A stretch of 64,000 nt of DNA from CAVTWH01 sp963850915 (GCA_963850915.1 CAWKND010000010.1:868001-932000); one strand, 5' to 3'. Positions 16,929-25,738 are shown, numbered from the stretch's first letter. A program made the numbers and translations. Notes: a model not told the origin generated them from the sequence alone.

Positions 16929-18718
16929 GGCGTCGCCTCCCCCGGCTCGGCCCGGTCGCTGTCGGTCGCCGCCGGCCCGGGTACCGCGCGGTCGAGCAGA
17001 CCGAGGAACGACTGGTTCAGCAGGGTGGCGTCGGCCGGCCGGATCGGGTGGTAGCCGAGCAGCAGCGCCTGCCCGTAGAGCGCCTGCGCGGCCAGGGCGA
17101 CCAGGGCCGGCTCGGGCAGCGCGGCGATCCGGCGGACCAGCGGGTTGGCGTAGTTCAGTACGAGCTGCGGGCGCATGTCCTGCTCGCCGCTGTCGATGGC
17201 GGCGAGTACGTCGGCCCAGATCGGGTCGACCTTCTTCTTGGTGGCGCGCAGCTGCTCGTGGAATGCGGCAGCCCGGTCGACCAGGTAGAGCGCAGGCAGG
17301 CCGGCCGGCTGGTACGAGCGCAGGATCACCTCGCAGCCCAGTGCGTCCATCGCCTGCTGGGCGGCGCGCAGGAACGGGCGCAGCGCCAACTCCAGTCCCG
17401 GGTCGACGGCGTCGAAGCGGGTGGCCAGGTCACCGGCGTCCAGCCGCTCGGCGTCGATCTCGCGATCCACCTCGGCGAGCCGCTGGATGATCTCCGAGTC
17501 GTAGACGTAGCCACCGTTGATCAGCGCGATGTCCTGGGCGGCGGCGACCGCGGCGAGCTGGCGGAACTGGTCGGTACTCGGGCTGTAGCGCAGGGTCCCG
17601 AAGCGCTGCCCGAACTCGGCCAGCGTCATCCGGCCCATGTTGGTCTCCACCGGCCAGGAGCGCTCGACCAGGCGCAGCATCTCGTCGTCGTGCAGCGCCA
17701 TCGCCTTCACGCCGAGGTGGTGGATCTGCAGGAACTCGGTGAGCCGGCCGGGCGCGGTGGCGGCCAGCCGGACCAGCCAGTCGCGCAGCTGGGTACCGAG
17801 TTCGTCGCGTACCTCGGCGAGCAGGCTGTCCTCGTAGAGCGCCTCCCGGCTGGCGGTCGGTCGCAGCTCGGTGGTGTCGATCACGCACCGGGCGAAGAAG
17901 GCCCACTCGGGCAGCAGGTCACCGGCGCTCTCGGTGAGCAGCATGCGCTTGAGGTAGACCCGGTGCCCAGCGCGGGCGGCCGGGTTGGCCGGGATCGGCA
18001 GGACAAAGGCGACGCCGGTCAGGCCGGCTGCCGGTACCCGCAGCTCGATGGCGTCGAACGGGTCCAGCCCGAGGTGCTGCCGGGCGTATCCGCGCAGCTC
18101 ACCGGCGCGGTCGGGGCGCTGCCACGGTGGCGGGCCGGTGGTGATCAGCTCGTCGCCGACGCGTACCTCGACCGGCAGCATCTCGCCGTAGAGCCGGGCC
18201 AGCTCCAGGACGGTCGGGGCGGTCAGCCAGTGCTCGGCTCCCCGGCGCGGCGCCAGGGTGACCGTGGTACCCACCTCGTCGCGCTCGGACTCCGCGGCGC
18301 TCACCGCGTACCGGCCGTCGGAGTAGCCGATCCAGCGCACGGTGTGCTGGCCGGCTGCCCTGGTCACCACCTCCACCTGGTCGGTGACCAGGAAGCAGGA
18401 GAGCAGCCCGATGCCGAACTGGCCGAGGAACTCGTGCCGGGCGAAGCCCAGCTCGTCGCGCTTGCCGCTGCGCCCGATCGTGGCCAGCAGCTCGTGTACC
18501 TCCGCCTCGGTCAGCCCGATGCCGGTGTCCGAGCAGCTCAGCCCGCCGTTCGGAAGCGGCTGCAGATCGACCCGGCCGGGCCCCTCGCCACGTGCGGTGA
18601 TCGCGTCCACGGCGTTTTGCAGCAGCTCCCGGACGTAGACGCGGGGGCTGCCGTAGAGGTGGTGGCTGAGCAGATCGACCACGCCACGCAGGTCAACCTG
18701 AAAGGTTTTCTCGGTCAT
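16925..18718 (-). CDS. divergent Hsp90 family (HtpG-like) ATPase
   Basis: 597-residue Hsp90-family protein, slightly shorter than HtpG. The GHKL ATP-binding motifs are present: YVRELLQNAVDA (catalytic Glu and Asn), DTGIGLT, GQFGIGLLS and GTTVTL. The middle-domain segment YLKRMLLTESAGDLLPEWAFFARCVIDTTELRPTASREALY matches HtpG in order (given here only as landmark, residues about 260-300). The C-terminal domain is divergent. It overlaps the VanZ-like gene upstream and the TPR gene downstream by 4 nt each, forming a tightly coupled operon. Such actinobacterial Hsp90-like proteins are little characterised; client proteins are unknown. Confidence 0.88.
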   Translation of the reverse strand: MTEKTFQVDLRGVVDLLSHHLYGSPRVYVRELLQNAVDAITARGEGPGRVDLQPLPNGGLSCSDTGIGLTEAEVHELLATIGRSGKRDELGFARHEFLGQFGIGLLSCFLVTDQVEVVTRAAGQHTVRWIGYSDGRYAVSAAESERDEVGTTVTLAPRRGAEHWLTAPTVLELARLYGEMLPVEVRVGDELITTGPPPWQRPDRAGELRGYARQHLGLDPFDAIELRVPAAGLTGVAFVLPIPANPAARAGHRVYLKRMLLTESAGDLLPEWAFFARCVIDTTELRPTASREALYEDSLLAEVRDELGTQLRDWLVRLAATAPGRLTEFLQIHHLGVKAMALHDDEMLRLVERSWPVETNMGRMTLAEFGQRFGTLRYSPSTDQFRQLAAVAAAQDIALINGGYVYDSEIIQRLAEVDREIDAERLDAGDLATRFDAVDPGLELALRPFLRAAQQAMDALGCEVILRSYQPAGLPALYLVDRAAAFHEQLRATKKKVDPIWADVLAAIDSGEQDMRPQLVLNYANPLVRRIAALPEPALVALAAQALYGQALLLGYHPIRPADATLLNQSFLGLLDRAVPGPAATDSDRAEPGEATP

Positions 18719-19239
18719 CGCTGGCTAAAGGTACCGGCGGGAGATGACAAAGTGGATCCCTCCCGGGCGCGCCGCCGCCACCACGGCCGGGAGCACGCCG
18801 CCGCGAGACCGGCTCCAACGGTGTTGACCAGCACATCGTCGATCGATGCCACCCGACCGGCGGCCATCGCGTACTGGATGAACTCCAGGCACGCGGAGGT
18901 GGCCGCCGCCGTGGCGAGGACGGTCAGCGGCCCGATCCGCCAGCGGATCGGCGCGCCGAACCCGAACGCGGCGAAGACCAGCAAGTTGCCACCGATCTGC
19001 CAGGCCGCGAAGCGCAGCCCCACCCGGAACTGCTCGGCCAGGTCGGTGAAGGGAATCAGATAGACCGCATGGTGTACGCCGGGCAGCAGGATCAGATAGA
19101 TCCACGGCACGGTACCGGCGATCATCAGCGCTTCGGCCAGCCGGTACCGGCGGGGTCGGGGTTCTCCCGAGCGCGCGACGAAGACGGCGGCCACCAGCCC
19201 GACCACTCCCACGATCGCACCAGTGGCCAGCCGATTCAC
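18715..19239 (-). CDS. VanZ-like membrane protein
   Basis: 174-residue integral membrane protein with four to five hydrophobic segments and the VanZ-like pattern YLIPFTDLA, GGNLLVFAAFGFGAP and LEFIQYAMAAGRVASIDDVLVNTVGAG. VanZ-like domains occur in teicoplanin resistance and in many unrelated envelope proteins; no vanHAX genes are nearby, so a glycopeptide role is not supported. First gene of the VanZ-Hsp90-TPR operon, joined by an ATGA overlap. The GTG at 19239 has TAGAGT ending 6 nt upstream and no Shine-Dalgarno. Confidence 0.82.
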   Translation of the reverse strand: MNRLATGAIVGVVGLVAAVFVARSGEPRPRRYRLAEALMIAGTVPWIYLILLPGVHHAVYLIPFTDLAEQFRVGLRFAAWQIGGNLLVFAAFGFGAPIRWRIGPLTVLATAAATSACLEFIQYAMAAGRVASIDDVLVNTVGAGLAAACSRPWWRRRAREGSTLSSPAGTFSQR

Positions 19240-19245
19240 GTCGGT

Positions 19246-19251
19246 ACTCTA
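19246..19251 (-). promoter_or_regulatory. -10 box (TAGAGT) of the VanZ-Hsp90-TPR operon
   Basis: Ends 6 nt before the GTG at 19239. It lies immediately downstream of the sulfurtransferase terminator, so this operon has its own probably leaderless promoter. Confidence 0.6.
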
Positions 19252-19255
19252 GCCG

Positions 19256-19282
19256 GCACGGACCCCGGCCCGGGGCCCGTGC
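19256..19282 (-). terminator. hairpin after the sulfurtransferase gene
   Basis: Near-perfect inverted repeat, 13 nt per arm with one mismatch and a very tight loop, 9 nt past the stop at 19292. No U-tract. Confidence 0.55.
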
Positions 19283-19291
19283 GCGCCACGC

Positions 19292-20185
19292 TCAGCGCCG
19301 GATACCGCCCGGCTCGCTGCCCTGCACGATCGGGGCGCGTACCAGGTTGCCCCACTCGGTCCACGACCCGTCGTAGTTGCGTACCCGCGGGAAGCCCAGC
19401 AGGTGGGTCAGTACGAACCAGGTGTGCGACGAGCGCTCGCCGATCCGGCAGTACGCGATGACCTCCTGCGCCGGGTCGAGGTCGGCGTAGAGCGTGGAGA
19501 GCTGGGCCGCCGACTTGAACGTGCCGTCCTCGTTGGCCGCCTGCTTCCAGGGCCGGGACAGCGCGCCCGGGATGTGCCCGCCGCGCATCGCACCTTCCTG
19601 CGGGTAGTCCGGCATGTGCAGCAGTTCGCCGCTGTACTCCCCCGGCGAGCGCACATCCACCAGCGGCCGGCCCTCGGCGAGCTGGTCGATCACGTCGTCC
19701 CGGAACGCCCGGATGACCGAGTCGTCGCGATCCAGGTAGGGGTAGTCGGTCGACTCCGGCTTGCTCTGCTCCCGGGTCAGCTCGCGCCCCTCCGCCACCC
19801 ACGCCTGCCGGCCGCCGTTGAGCAGCCGCACGTCCTGGTGGCCGAAGAGCGAGAACACCCAGAGGGCGTACGCCGCCCACCAGTTGAAGTTGTCGCCGTA
19901 GAAAACGATCGTCGAATCTCGGGAGATGCCCTTGGCCCGGCAGATGGCGGCGAAGCCCTCGCCGTCGACGTAGTCCCGGGTCACCGGGTCGTTCAGTTCG
20001 GTGTGCCAGTCGACCTTGACCGCGCCCGGGATGTGCCCGGTGTCGTAGAGCAGGACATCCTCGTCGGACTCGACCACGACCAGTCCCGGGTCGTCGAGGT
20101 GTGCGGCGAGCCATTCGGTGGTGACCAGCCGGTCCGGGCGGGCGTAGCCGCGCAGGGTTTCGGATGCGTCAGCGGGAATTGACAT
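19292..20185 (-). CDS. thiosulfate/3-mercaptopyruvate sulfurtransferase (two rhodanese domains)
   Basis: 297-residue cytoplasmic sulfurtransferase with tandem rhodanese domains. The first, inactive domain includes VVVESDEDVLLYDTGHIPGAV and VFYGDNFNWWAAY. The second carries the active-site loop YCRIGERSSHTW with the persulfide Cys. It transfers sulfane sulfur from thiosulfate or mercaptopyruvate to an acceptor. The frame is open to 20281, but the ATG at 20185 is preferred: TACCGT (20198-20193) lies 7 nt upstream and there is no Shine-Dalgarno. In related genomes it is often next to sufE; here sufE is about 3.5 kb away. The 338-nt region upstream holds a 44-bp repeat array. Confidence 0.9.
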   Translation of the reverse strand: MSIPADASETLRGYARPDRLVTTEWLAAHLDDPGLVVVESDEDVLLYDTGHIPGAVKVDWHTELNDPVTRDYVDGEGFAAICRAKGISRDSTIVFYGDNFNWWAAYALWVFSLFGHQDVRLLNGGRQAWVAEGRELTREQSKPESTDYPYLDRDDSVIRAFRDDVIDQLAEGRPLVDVRSPGEYSGELLHMPDYPQEGAMRGGHIPGALSRPWKQAANEDGTFKSAAQLSTLYADLDPAQEVIAYCRIGERSSHTWFVLTHLLGFPRVRNYDGSWTEWGNLVRAPIVQGSEPGGIRR

Positions 20186-20345
20186 GCTTTTCACGGTACT
20201 GCTGGTCTTGGCTTTCTTGGGCTTGCTCTTGGCCTTCGTGGGCTGGGAGGGCGGGCGGGGGTGCCTGCGCCGGCCCGTCAAGCTTGATGTCCGTCGCAGT
20301 CACCCCCGCCCGCCCTTTTCTGCGTAGCCGCGTCGTCGTGGTTGC

Positions 20346-20477
20346 GGCTCAGCAGGTCACGTGGCGGACTGCGGCACTCGGGAGTGTGTGGCTCAGCAGG
20401 TCACGTGGCTGGCTACGGCGCTCTGAGGGGTGGTGCTCAGCGGGTCACGTGGTGACGCACCGCACTTCGAGTGGGTG
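20346..20477. repeat. three 44-bp direct repeats with a conserved GTCACGTGG core
   Basis: Units start at 20346, 20390 and 20434 at exact 44-bp spacing. The first 20 bases (GGCTCAGCAGGTCACGTGGC) are identical in units 1 and 2 and close in unit 3; the rest is looser. They lie in the otherwise gene-free stretch 20186-20523 between the sulfurtransferase start and the SGNH hydrolase stop. No ORF or RNA is supported there. Confidence 0.75.
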
Positions 20478-20523
20478 GTCGGCGGGGGCGCGGCTTTTCC
20501 CTGGGGCCTTGTGGCGTGAGCGG

Positions 20524-21285
20524 TTAGGGGAGGGGGGTGAGGGTGGGGCGTTTGGGGGTTATGTGGTCGCCCGAGGAGCGGCCGGTTAGGCGGCGCTTGA
20601 CCCAGGGGGCCAGGTGCTGCTTGGCCCAGGCGGCGTCGGCGGCGCGCTTGCCGGCCCAGCTCAGCGCCCGGCCCGGTGCCGGCAGCTGCCACCAGGTGGG
20701 CTCGGGCTCGACGCCCAGCGCGGTGAGTACGTGCGCGGCCACCCGCTGATGGCCGAACTCGTTGAGGTGCAGCCGATCCACGCTCCACAGCAGCGGGGTG
20801 TGGAACGCCTCGTCGGCCCACAGGTCGACCAGCTTGGCGCCGTGCCGGTCGGCGGTCTCGCCGACCGCCCGGTTGAGCAGCTCCACCCGGGGCAGGATCA
20901 TCCGCCGGCCGGGCAGCCGCCGGGTGACGTCGGCGAAGCGGAAGATCAGTACGTCCGAGCCGTTCTCACGGAGCATCCGGACGATGTCGTCGAAGCGGCC
21001 GATCAGGCGGGCCGGCTCGAAGTTGCGGCGCAGCGCGTCGTTGCCACCGGCGGCGAAGCTGACCAGGCCGGGGTGCATCCGGAGGGCCAGCGGTACCTGC
21101 TCGTTGACGATGCCTTCGAAGAGCCGGCCGCGGACAGCCAGGTTGGCGTAGCTGAACTCGGGCTCGTCGGCGGCGAGTCGGGCGGCGACCAGGTCGGCCC
21201 AGCCCCGGTAGGTACCGTCCGGCAGCAGGTCGGACATCCCCTCGGTGAAGCTGTCCCCGACCGCGACGTAACTGCCCCAGCCCAC
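20524..21285 (-). CDS. SGNH/GDSL-family hydrolase
   Basis: 253-residue hydrolase with the GDSL block AVGDSFTEG (nucleophile Ser) at residues 8-16, the Gly/Asn block FAAGGNDALRR and the His block DRLHLNEFGHQR. This is the usual SGNH esterase/lipase set. No signal peptide is seen, so it is probably cytoplasmic; the substrate is unknown. The C-terminus is basic and Pro-rich (VKRRLTGRSSGDH...). GTG at 21285 with a GAGGGGG Shine-Dalgarno-like stretch upstream. Divergent from proS with 160 nt between start codons. Confidence 0.9.
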   Translation of the reverse strand: MGWGSYVAVGDSFTEGMSDLLPDGTYRGWADLVAARLAADEPEFSYANLAVRGRLFEGIVNEQVPLALRMHPGLVSFAAGGNDALRRNFEPARLIGRFDDIVRMLRENGSDVLIFRFADVTRRLPGRRMILPRVELLNRAVGETADRHGAKLVDLWADEAFHTPLLWSVDRLHLNEFGHQRVAAHVLTALGVEPEPTWWQLPAPGRALSWAGKRAADAAWAKQHLAPWVKRRLTGRSSGDHITPKRPTLTPLP

Positions 21286-21432
21286 GGCTGCGCCCCCTCG
21301 ATACTTGAATTACCGCAAGTTAAGCACTGCCCGGGTGGTCGCCGGCGAGCACCTGTGCGCAGGGTGTGCGCCAGCTCACCGCCGCATGCGTGAGCTGGAC
21401 AAACCGGCGTGCACTGCGATCCCGGCAGGCCG

Positions 21433-21438
21433 TACTGT
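21433..21438 (+). promoter_or_regulatory. -10 box (TACTGT) of proS, leaderless
   Basis: Ends 7 nt before the proS ATG at 21446; no Shine-Dalgarno is visible. Confidence 0.55.
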
Positions 21439-21445
21439 TCCGGAC

Positions 21446-23153
21446 ATGCTGCGGATGTCGACGCTGTTTGTCCGTACTCTCCGGGAGGATCCCGCCGAGG
21501 CCGAGTTGACGAGCCACAAGCTGCTGGTACGCGCCGGGTACGTGCGGCGGGCCGCGCCGGGCGGGTACACCTGGCTGCCACTGGGCAAGCTGGTACTGGA
21601 CAAGGTGGCCCGGGTGGTACGCGAGGAGATGGCCGCCATCGGCGCGCAGGAGGTCGCCTTCCCGGCACTGCTGCCCCGCGAGCCGTACGAGAAGTCGGGG
21701 CGCTGGGACGAGTACGGCCCGGAGATGTTCCGGCTCAAAGACCGGCGCGGCGCCGACTACCTGCTCGGCCCGACCCACGAGGAGATGTTCACCAGCCTCG
21801 TCAAGGACGTGGTCAGCTCGTACAAGGATCTGCCGGTCGTGCTGTACCAGGTGCAGAGCAAGTTCCGGGACGAGGCCCGGCCGCGGGCCGGTGTGCTGCG
21901 CGGGCGCGAGTTCCTGATGAAGGACTCCTACTCGTTCGACCTCGACGATGCCGGGCTGGACGCGTCGTACGCCGCGCACCGGGAGGCGTACCAGCGGATC
22001 TTCGATCGGTTGGGGATCGCCCACACGATCGTCAGCGCGATGTCCGGACCGATGGGCGGGTCCCGCTCGGAGGAGTTCCTCGCGCCCGCACCGGCCGGCG
22101 AGGACACCTACGTCGCGTGCGTGAGCTGCGGGTACGCGGCGAATGTGGAGGCGGTCCGGAGCCGCCCGGCCGCCCCGGTCGAGACCGCGCAGCCGGCCGC
22201 CGAGGTGCTGGACACGCCGGACACGCCGACGATCGAGTCGCTGGTCGCGCTGGTCAACGCGCAGGCGGCCGGTGGGCGCGCCGACTGGAGCGCCGCCGAC
22301 ACGCTGAAGAACGTGGTACTCCAGGTGGGCGGCGAAGTGCTGATCATCGGCGTACCAGGGGATCGTGAAGTTGATCTTAAGCGGGTCGAGGCCGCGCTGT
22401 ACCCCGCGCCGGTGGCCCTCTTCGACGACTTCGCCGGCCATCCCGAGCTGGTCAAGGGCTACATCGGGCCGCAGGGCGAGCTGAAGGCGCGGTTCCTCGT
22501 CGATCCCCGGGTGGCCCCGGGCAGTGGCTGGCTCACCGGCGCCAACCAGCCCGGCAAGCACGCGGTCAACGTGGTCAGCGGCCGTGACTTCACGCCGGAC
22601 GGCACGATCGAGGCCGTGGTGATCCGCGACGGCGACGAGTGCCCCGACGTGTGGTGGCCTGCTGGAGATCCGCCGGGGCATCGAGGTCGGGCACATCTTC
22701 CAGCTCGGCCGGCGCTACTCGGACGTGTTCGCCCTCGACGTACTCGGCCCGCAGGGCAGCCCGGTACGGGTGACCATGGGCTCGTACGGCATCGGCATCT
22801 CCCGCGCCGTGGCCACCATCGCCGAGCAGTACGCCGACGCGCGTGGCCTGGTCTGGCCGGTGGCCGTGGCACCCGCGGCGGTACACGTGGTGGCGATCGG
22901 TGACCCGGCAGCCGCGTTGGAGCACGCTGCGCAGCTCGAGGCAGAGGGCGTGAGTGTGCTGGTGGACGACCGGATCGGGGTCTCCGCCGGCATCAAGTTC
23001 ACCGACGCGGAGCTGCTCGGCATGCCGTACACGGTGGTGTTCGGCCGGCGCTTCACCGAAGGGTTCGTGGAGTTCAAGACCCGGGCGACCGGGGAGCGGG
23101 TGGACGTGCCGGTCGCCGGGCTACGGGAGAAACTCGCCGAACTGGGCGTGTAG
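21446..23153 (+). CDS. proS: prolyl-tRNA synthetase, one-base insertion near 22649
   Basis: Bacterial-type ProRS with an inserted editing domain, 568 residues after correction. Class II motifs are clear: motif 2 around FRDEARPRAGVLRGREFLMKDSYSF (about residues 150-175) and motif 3 GSYGIGISRAVAT; the INS editing domain lies between them. At GACGTGTGGTGG (22646-22657) one extra G at about 22649 breaks the frame; without it the text reads CPDCGGLLEIRRG, the expected Cys motif. No second proS is in the window and the gene is normally essential, so a sequencing error is the likeliest reading. ATG at 21446 with a leaderless-type -10 box. Confidence 0.9.
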
Positions 23154-23206
23154 CTGCGTCGATTCGTGGGTACGACCTGGTGTGAGGAACCAGGAGGTGC
23201 TTGCCC

Positions 23207-23632
23207 GTGCCCGCTTTGACGGTACGTGACCTGATGACCACCGACGTCACCACGCTGCAGGTGGAGACGACCATCGACAAGGCGGCCGCGGTGATGCGCG
23301 CCAAGGACATCGGCGATGTACTGGTGGCCGATGCCGACCGGCTGGTCGGGCTGGTCACCGACCGGGACATCGTGCTCCGGGCGGTCGCCGACGGACGGGA
23401 CCCGGCGGTCACCACCCTCGGCTCGATCGTCTCCAAGCAGCTGGTGAGCGTACGGGCTGACGATTCGGCCGCGGACGCCGCGCGGTTGATGCGCGACCGG
23501 GCGGTACGCCGGGTACTGGTGCTCGACGAGGACGGCCGGCTGCTGGGCATCCTGTCCATCGGGGACCTGGCCGCGGACATCGACCCGGACTCGGTACTCG
23601 GCGGCATCTCCAGCGCCGCTCCGAACAACTGA
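23207..23632 (+). CDS. CBS-domain protein (tandem CBS pair)
   Basis: 141-residue protein made of two CBS domains, a Bateman module that binds adenosine nucleotides. Typical segments are TVRDLMTTDVTTLQVETT, DIGDVLVADADRLVGLVTDRDI and RRVLVLDEDGRLLGILSIGDLA. There is no fused enzyme or channel, so it probably acts as a separate sensor. GTG at 23207 with AGGAGG at good spacing; the TTG at 23201 is too close to it. Followed by a perfect hairpin. Confidence 0.88.
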   Translation: MPALTVRDLMTTDVTTLQVETTIDKAAAVMRAKDIGDVLVADADRLVGLVTDRDIVLRAVADGRDPAVTTLGSIVSKQLVSVRADDSAADAARLMRDRAVRRVLVLDEDGRLLGILSIGDLAADIDPDSVLGGISSAAPNN

Positions 23633-23648
23633 AGTCCACCACCTGTCT

Positions 23649-23679
23649 TACGGCCGCCGGTCCTCCCCCGGCGGCCGTA
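23649..23679 (+). terminator. perfect hairpin after the CBS gene
   Basis: 12-bp perfect stem (TACGGCCGCCGG and its complement) with a 7-nt loop, 17 nt past the stop. No U-tract. Confidence 0.75.
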
Positions 23680-23713
23680 TCCACGCCCGAGGTATTCATG
23701 CCGGGCGCCTGGC

Positions 23714-23719
23714 TAGGCT
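23714..23719 (+). promoter_or_regulatory. -10 box (TAGGCT) of sufE, leaderless
   Basis: Ends 6 nt before the ATG at 23726; no Shine-Dalgarno is visible. Confidence 0.55.
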
Positions 23720-23725
23720 GGAACC

Positions 23726-24151
23726 ATGACGGAGATGCCGGGCCGGCTGACCGAGATCATCGACGAGTTCGCCGGCGCACCCCGGGACGTGGTCCTGGAG
23801 ATGCTGCTGGAGTACGCCGACGCCGTCCGGCCGGTACCCGCCGAGTACGCCGACCACCAGGGCATGGAGCAGGTGGTCGAGTGCCAGACCCCGTTCTTCC
23901 TGCACGCCACGGTCACGCCCGACAGAGAAGTGGATGTGATCTTCGACTGCCCGCCCGAGGCGCCGACCACCCGTGCCTTCGCCGGGATCCTGGCCGACGG
24001 GCTGGAGGGGGCGAGCCCGGAGCAGGTACTCGCCGTCCCGTCCGATCTGTACCAGCGGATGGGGCTGGACGGCGTGATCAGCCCGCTGCGGGTACGGGGC
24101 GGTACAGCCATCCTGGGCCGGCTCCAGCGGCAGGTACGCGAGCAGCTGTGA
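23726..24151 (+). CDS. sufE: SufE family sulfur-transfer protein
   Basis: 141-residue SufE/CsdE-like protein. It accepts persulfide sulfur from a cysteine desulfurase and passes it on for Fe-S assembly. The conserved Cys lies in EQVVECQTPFFLHA (about residue 53), followed by DVIFDCPPEAPTTRAFAGILADGLEG, both diagnostic. The ATG at 23726 is supported by a leaderless-type -10 box. Actinobacteria often pair sufE with a rhodanese-type sulfurtransferase gene; here that gene is at 19292-20185. Confidence 0.9.
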   Translation: MTEMPGRLTEIIDEFAGAPRDVVLEMLLEYADAVRPVPAEYADHQGMEQVVECQTPFFLHATVTPDREVDVIFDCPPEAPTTRAFAGILADGLEGASPEQVLAVPSDLYQRMGLDGVISPLRVRGGTAILGRLQRQVREQL

Positions 24152-24185
24152 TCCTGCTCGCCGGAGGAATGTTGTCCGAGGCGAA

Positions 24186-24854
24186 ATGATTTCCGGTCGG
24201 CGGGTGTTGCCCACAGGCGTGGAAATCGAGATCTGGTCCGACGTGGTGTGTCCGTGGTGCTACATCGGCAAAACACGGCTTGAGCAGGCGCTCGCCGACT
24301 ATCCAGGCAACGTGACGCTGCGCTGGCGGGCATTCCAGCTCGACCCCGGCGCCACCTCCGACGGGCGCCCGCTGGTCGACGCGCTGGCCGCCAAGTTCGG
24401 CGGACCGGCCCGGGCACAGCAGATGCTGGCCCAGACCACGAGTACGGCCGCCGAGGACGGACTCGACCTGCACTTCGAAGACGCGGTGAACGCCAACACC
24501 TTCGACGCGCACCGGCTGATCTGGCTGGCCGGTGAGCACGCCGACCCGACCAGGCAGGCACAGGTGGTGGCCGCGCTGCACGCCGCGCACTTCACCGACG
24601 GGCTGGACCTGGGCTCCCGGGAGGTACTCACCGAGATCGCGACGGCGCACGGCCTGGACGCGGCCGGCTTCCTGGACTCCGACGCGGGCAGCGCCGAAGT
24701 CGCCGCCGACCTCCAGGAGGCCGCCGAACTCGGGGTGACCAGCGTCCCCACCTTCGTGATCGACGGGCAGTACGCCGTCGCCGGCGCCCAGCCGGTCGAG
24801 GTCTTCCGCCAGGTATTCGCCGAAGTGGACCGGCTCTCGTCCACTCCTGCTTAG
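24186..24854 (+). CDS. DsbA family oxidoreductase (FrnE-like)
   Basis: 222-residue thioredoxin-fold protein of the DsbA/FrnE type. The CPWC redox motif follows EIEIWSDVVCPWCYIG; later landmarks are FDAHRLIWLA and the cis-Pro loop VTSVPTFVIDGQYAVAGAQ. No signal peptide, so it acts in the cytoplasm, perhaps as a disulfide isomerase or 2-hydroxychromene-isomerase-like enzyme. The ATG at 24186 is taken, with a weak GAGG upstream; a GTG at 24219, right before the conserved part, is an alternative. Confidence 0.9.
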   Translation: MISGRRVLPTGVEIEIWSDVVCPWCYIGKTRLEQALADYPGNVTLRWRAFQLDPGATSDGRPLVDALAAKFGGPARAQQMLAQTTSTAAEDGLDLHFEDAVNANTFDAHRLIWLAGEHADPTRQAQVVAALHAAHFTDGLDLGSREVLTEIATAHGLDAAGFLDSDAGSAEVAADLQEAAELGVTSVPTFVIDGQYAVAGAQPVEVFRQVFAEVDRLSSTPA

Positions 24855-24900
24855 TCGCTCTGTCGTTCACTCCCGGGCAATCGCTCTCGAAAGGAAACCT

Positions 24901-25725
24901 GTGACGTTCGCGATCGGCGGGGACCTCCCCGTCAACCGGCTCGGCTTCGGCGCCATGCAGATCACCGGGCGTGGCGTGTGGGGTCCGCCGCGCGACCATG
25001 ACGAGGCGATCCGGGTACTCCGCCGGGCGGTCGAGCTGGGCGTCAACTTCATCGACACGGCCGACTCGTACGGGCCGTACGTCTCCGAGGAGCTGATCCG
25101 GGAGGCGCTGCACCCGTACCCGGAGGGCGTGGTCGTAGCTACCAAGGCCGGGCTGCTGCGTACCGGCCCCGGACAGTGGCACGCGCTGGGCCGCCCCGAG
25201 TACCTGCGCCAGGAGCTGGAGATGAGCCTGCGCCGCCTTGGCGTGGAGCGCATCGACCTGTTCCAGCTGCACCGGGTCGACCCGCTGGTACCCCTGGCCG
25301 ACTCGGTCGGCGCGCTGGTCGAGCTGCAGAAGGAGGGCAAGATCCGGCACATCGGGCTGTCCAACGTCTCGCTCGAGCAGCTCAAGGAGGCACGCGCGCT
25401 GGCCGAGATCGTGACCGTGCAGAACTTCTACAACCTGGCCGTGCGTACCTCCGAGGATGTCCTGGACTACTGCGACGCGGAAGGCATCGGCTTCATCCCG
25501 TGGCGTCCACTGGAGACCGGCGAGCTGGCCAATCCGGGTGGCCCACTCGACGCGCTGGCGCAGCAGACCGGCGCGGCGCCCCGCCAGCTCGCGATCGCCT
25601 GGCTGCTCAAGCGCTCGCCGGTGATGCTGCCCATCCCGGGTACCTCCACGGTTTCGCACCTCGAGGAGAACGTGGCGGCGGCCGACGTGACCCTCACCGA
25701 CGAGCAGTTCGCCACGCTCGCCTGA
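24901..25725 (+). CDS. aldo/keto reductase
   Basis: 274-residue (beta/alpha)8 NADPH-dependent reductase. The catalytic tetrad is visible: Asp and Tyr in FIDTADSYGPY, Lys in VVATKAG and His in DLFQLHRVD; the C-terminal PIPGTSTVSHLEENV is the cofactor-binding end. Substrate unknown. The GTG at 24901 is preceded by AAAGGAAA. A long perfect terminator follows. No operon partner. Confidence 0.92.
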   Translation: MTFAIGGDLPVNRLGFGAMQITGRGVWGPPRDHDEAIRVLRRAVELGVNFIDTADSYGPYVSEELIREALHPYPEGVVVATKAGLLRTGPGQWHALGRPEYLRQELEMSLRRLGVERIDLFQLHRVDPLVPLADSVGALVELQKEGKIRHIGLSNVSLEQLKEARALAEIVTVQNFYNLAVRTSEDVLDYCDAEGIGFIPWRPLETGELANPGGPLDALAQQTGAAPRQLAIAWLLKRSPVMLPIPGTSTVSHLEENVAAADVTLTDEQFATLA

Positions 25726-25738
25726 GCCTGTACCCCAC

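Noticed and set aside
18715..19239. Vancomycin resistance gene cluster
   Set aside because: Only the VanZ-like fold is present; no vanHAX, vanRS or D-Ala-D-Lac-type ligase is next to it, so resistance cannot be claimed.
22640..22660. Programmed frameshift in proS
   Set aside because: No slippery heptamer, stop codon or downstream structure is evident, and ProRS is not known to use frameshifting. One extra G is a simpler explanation.
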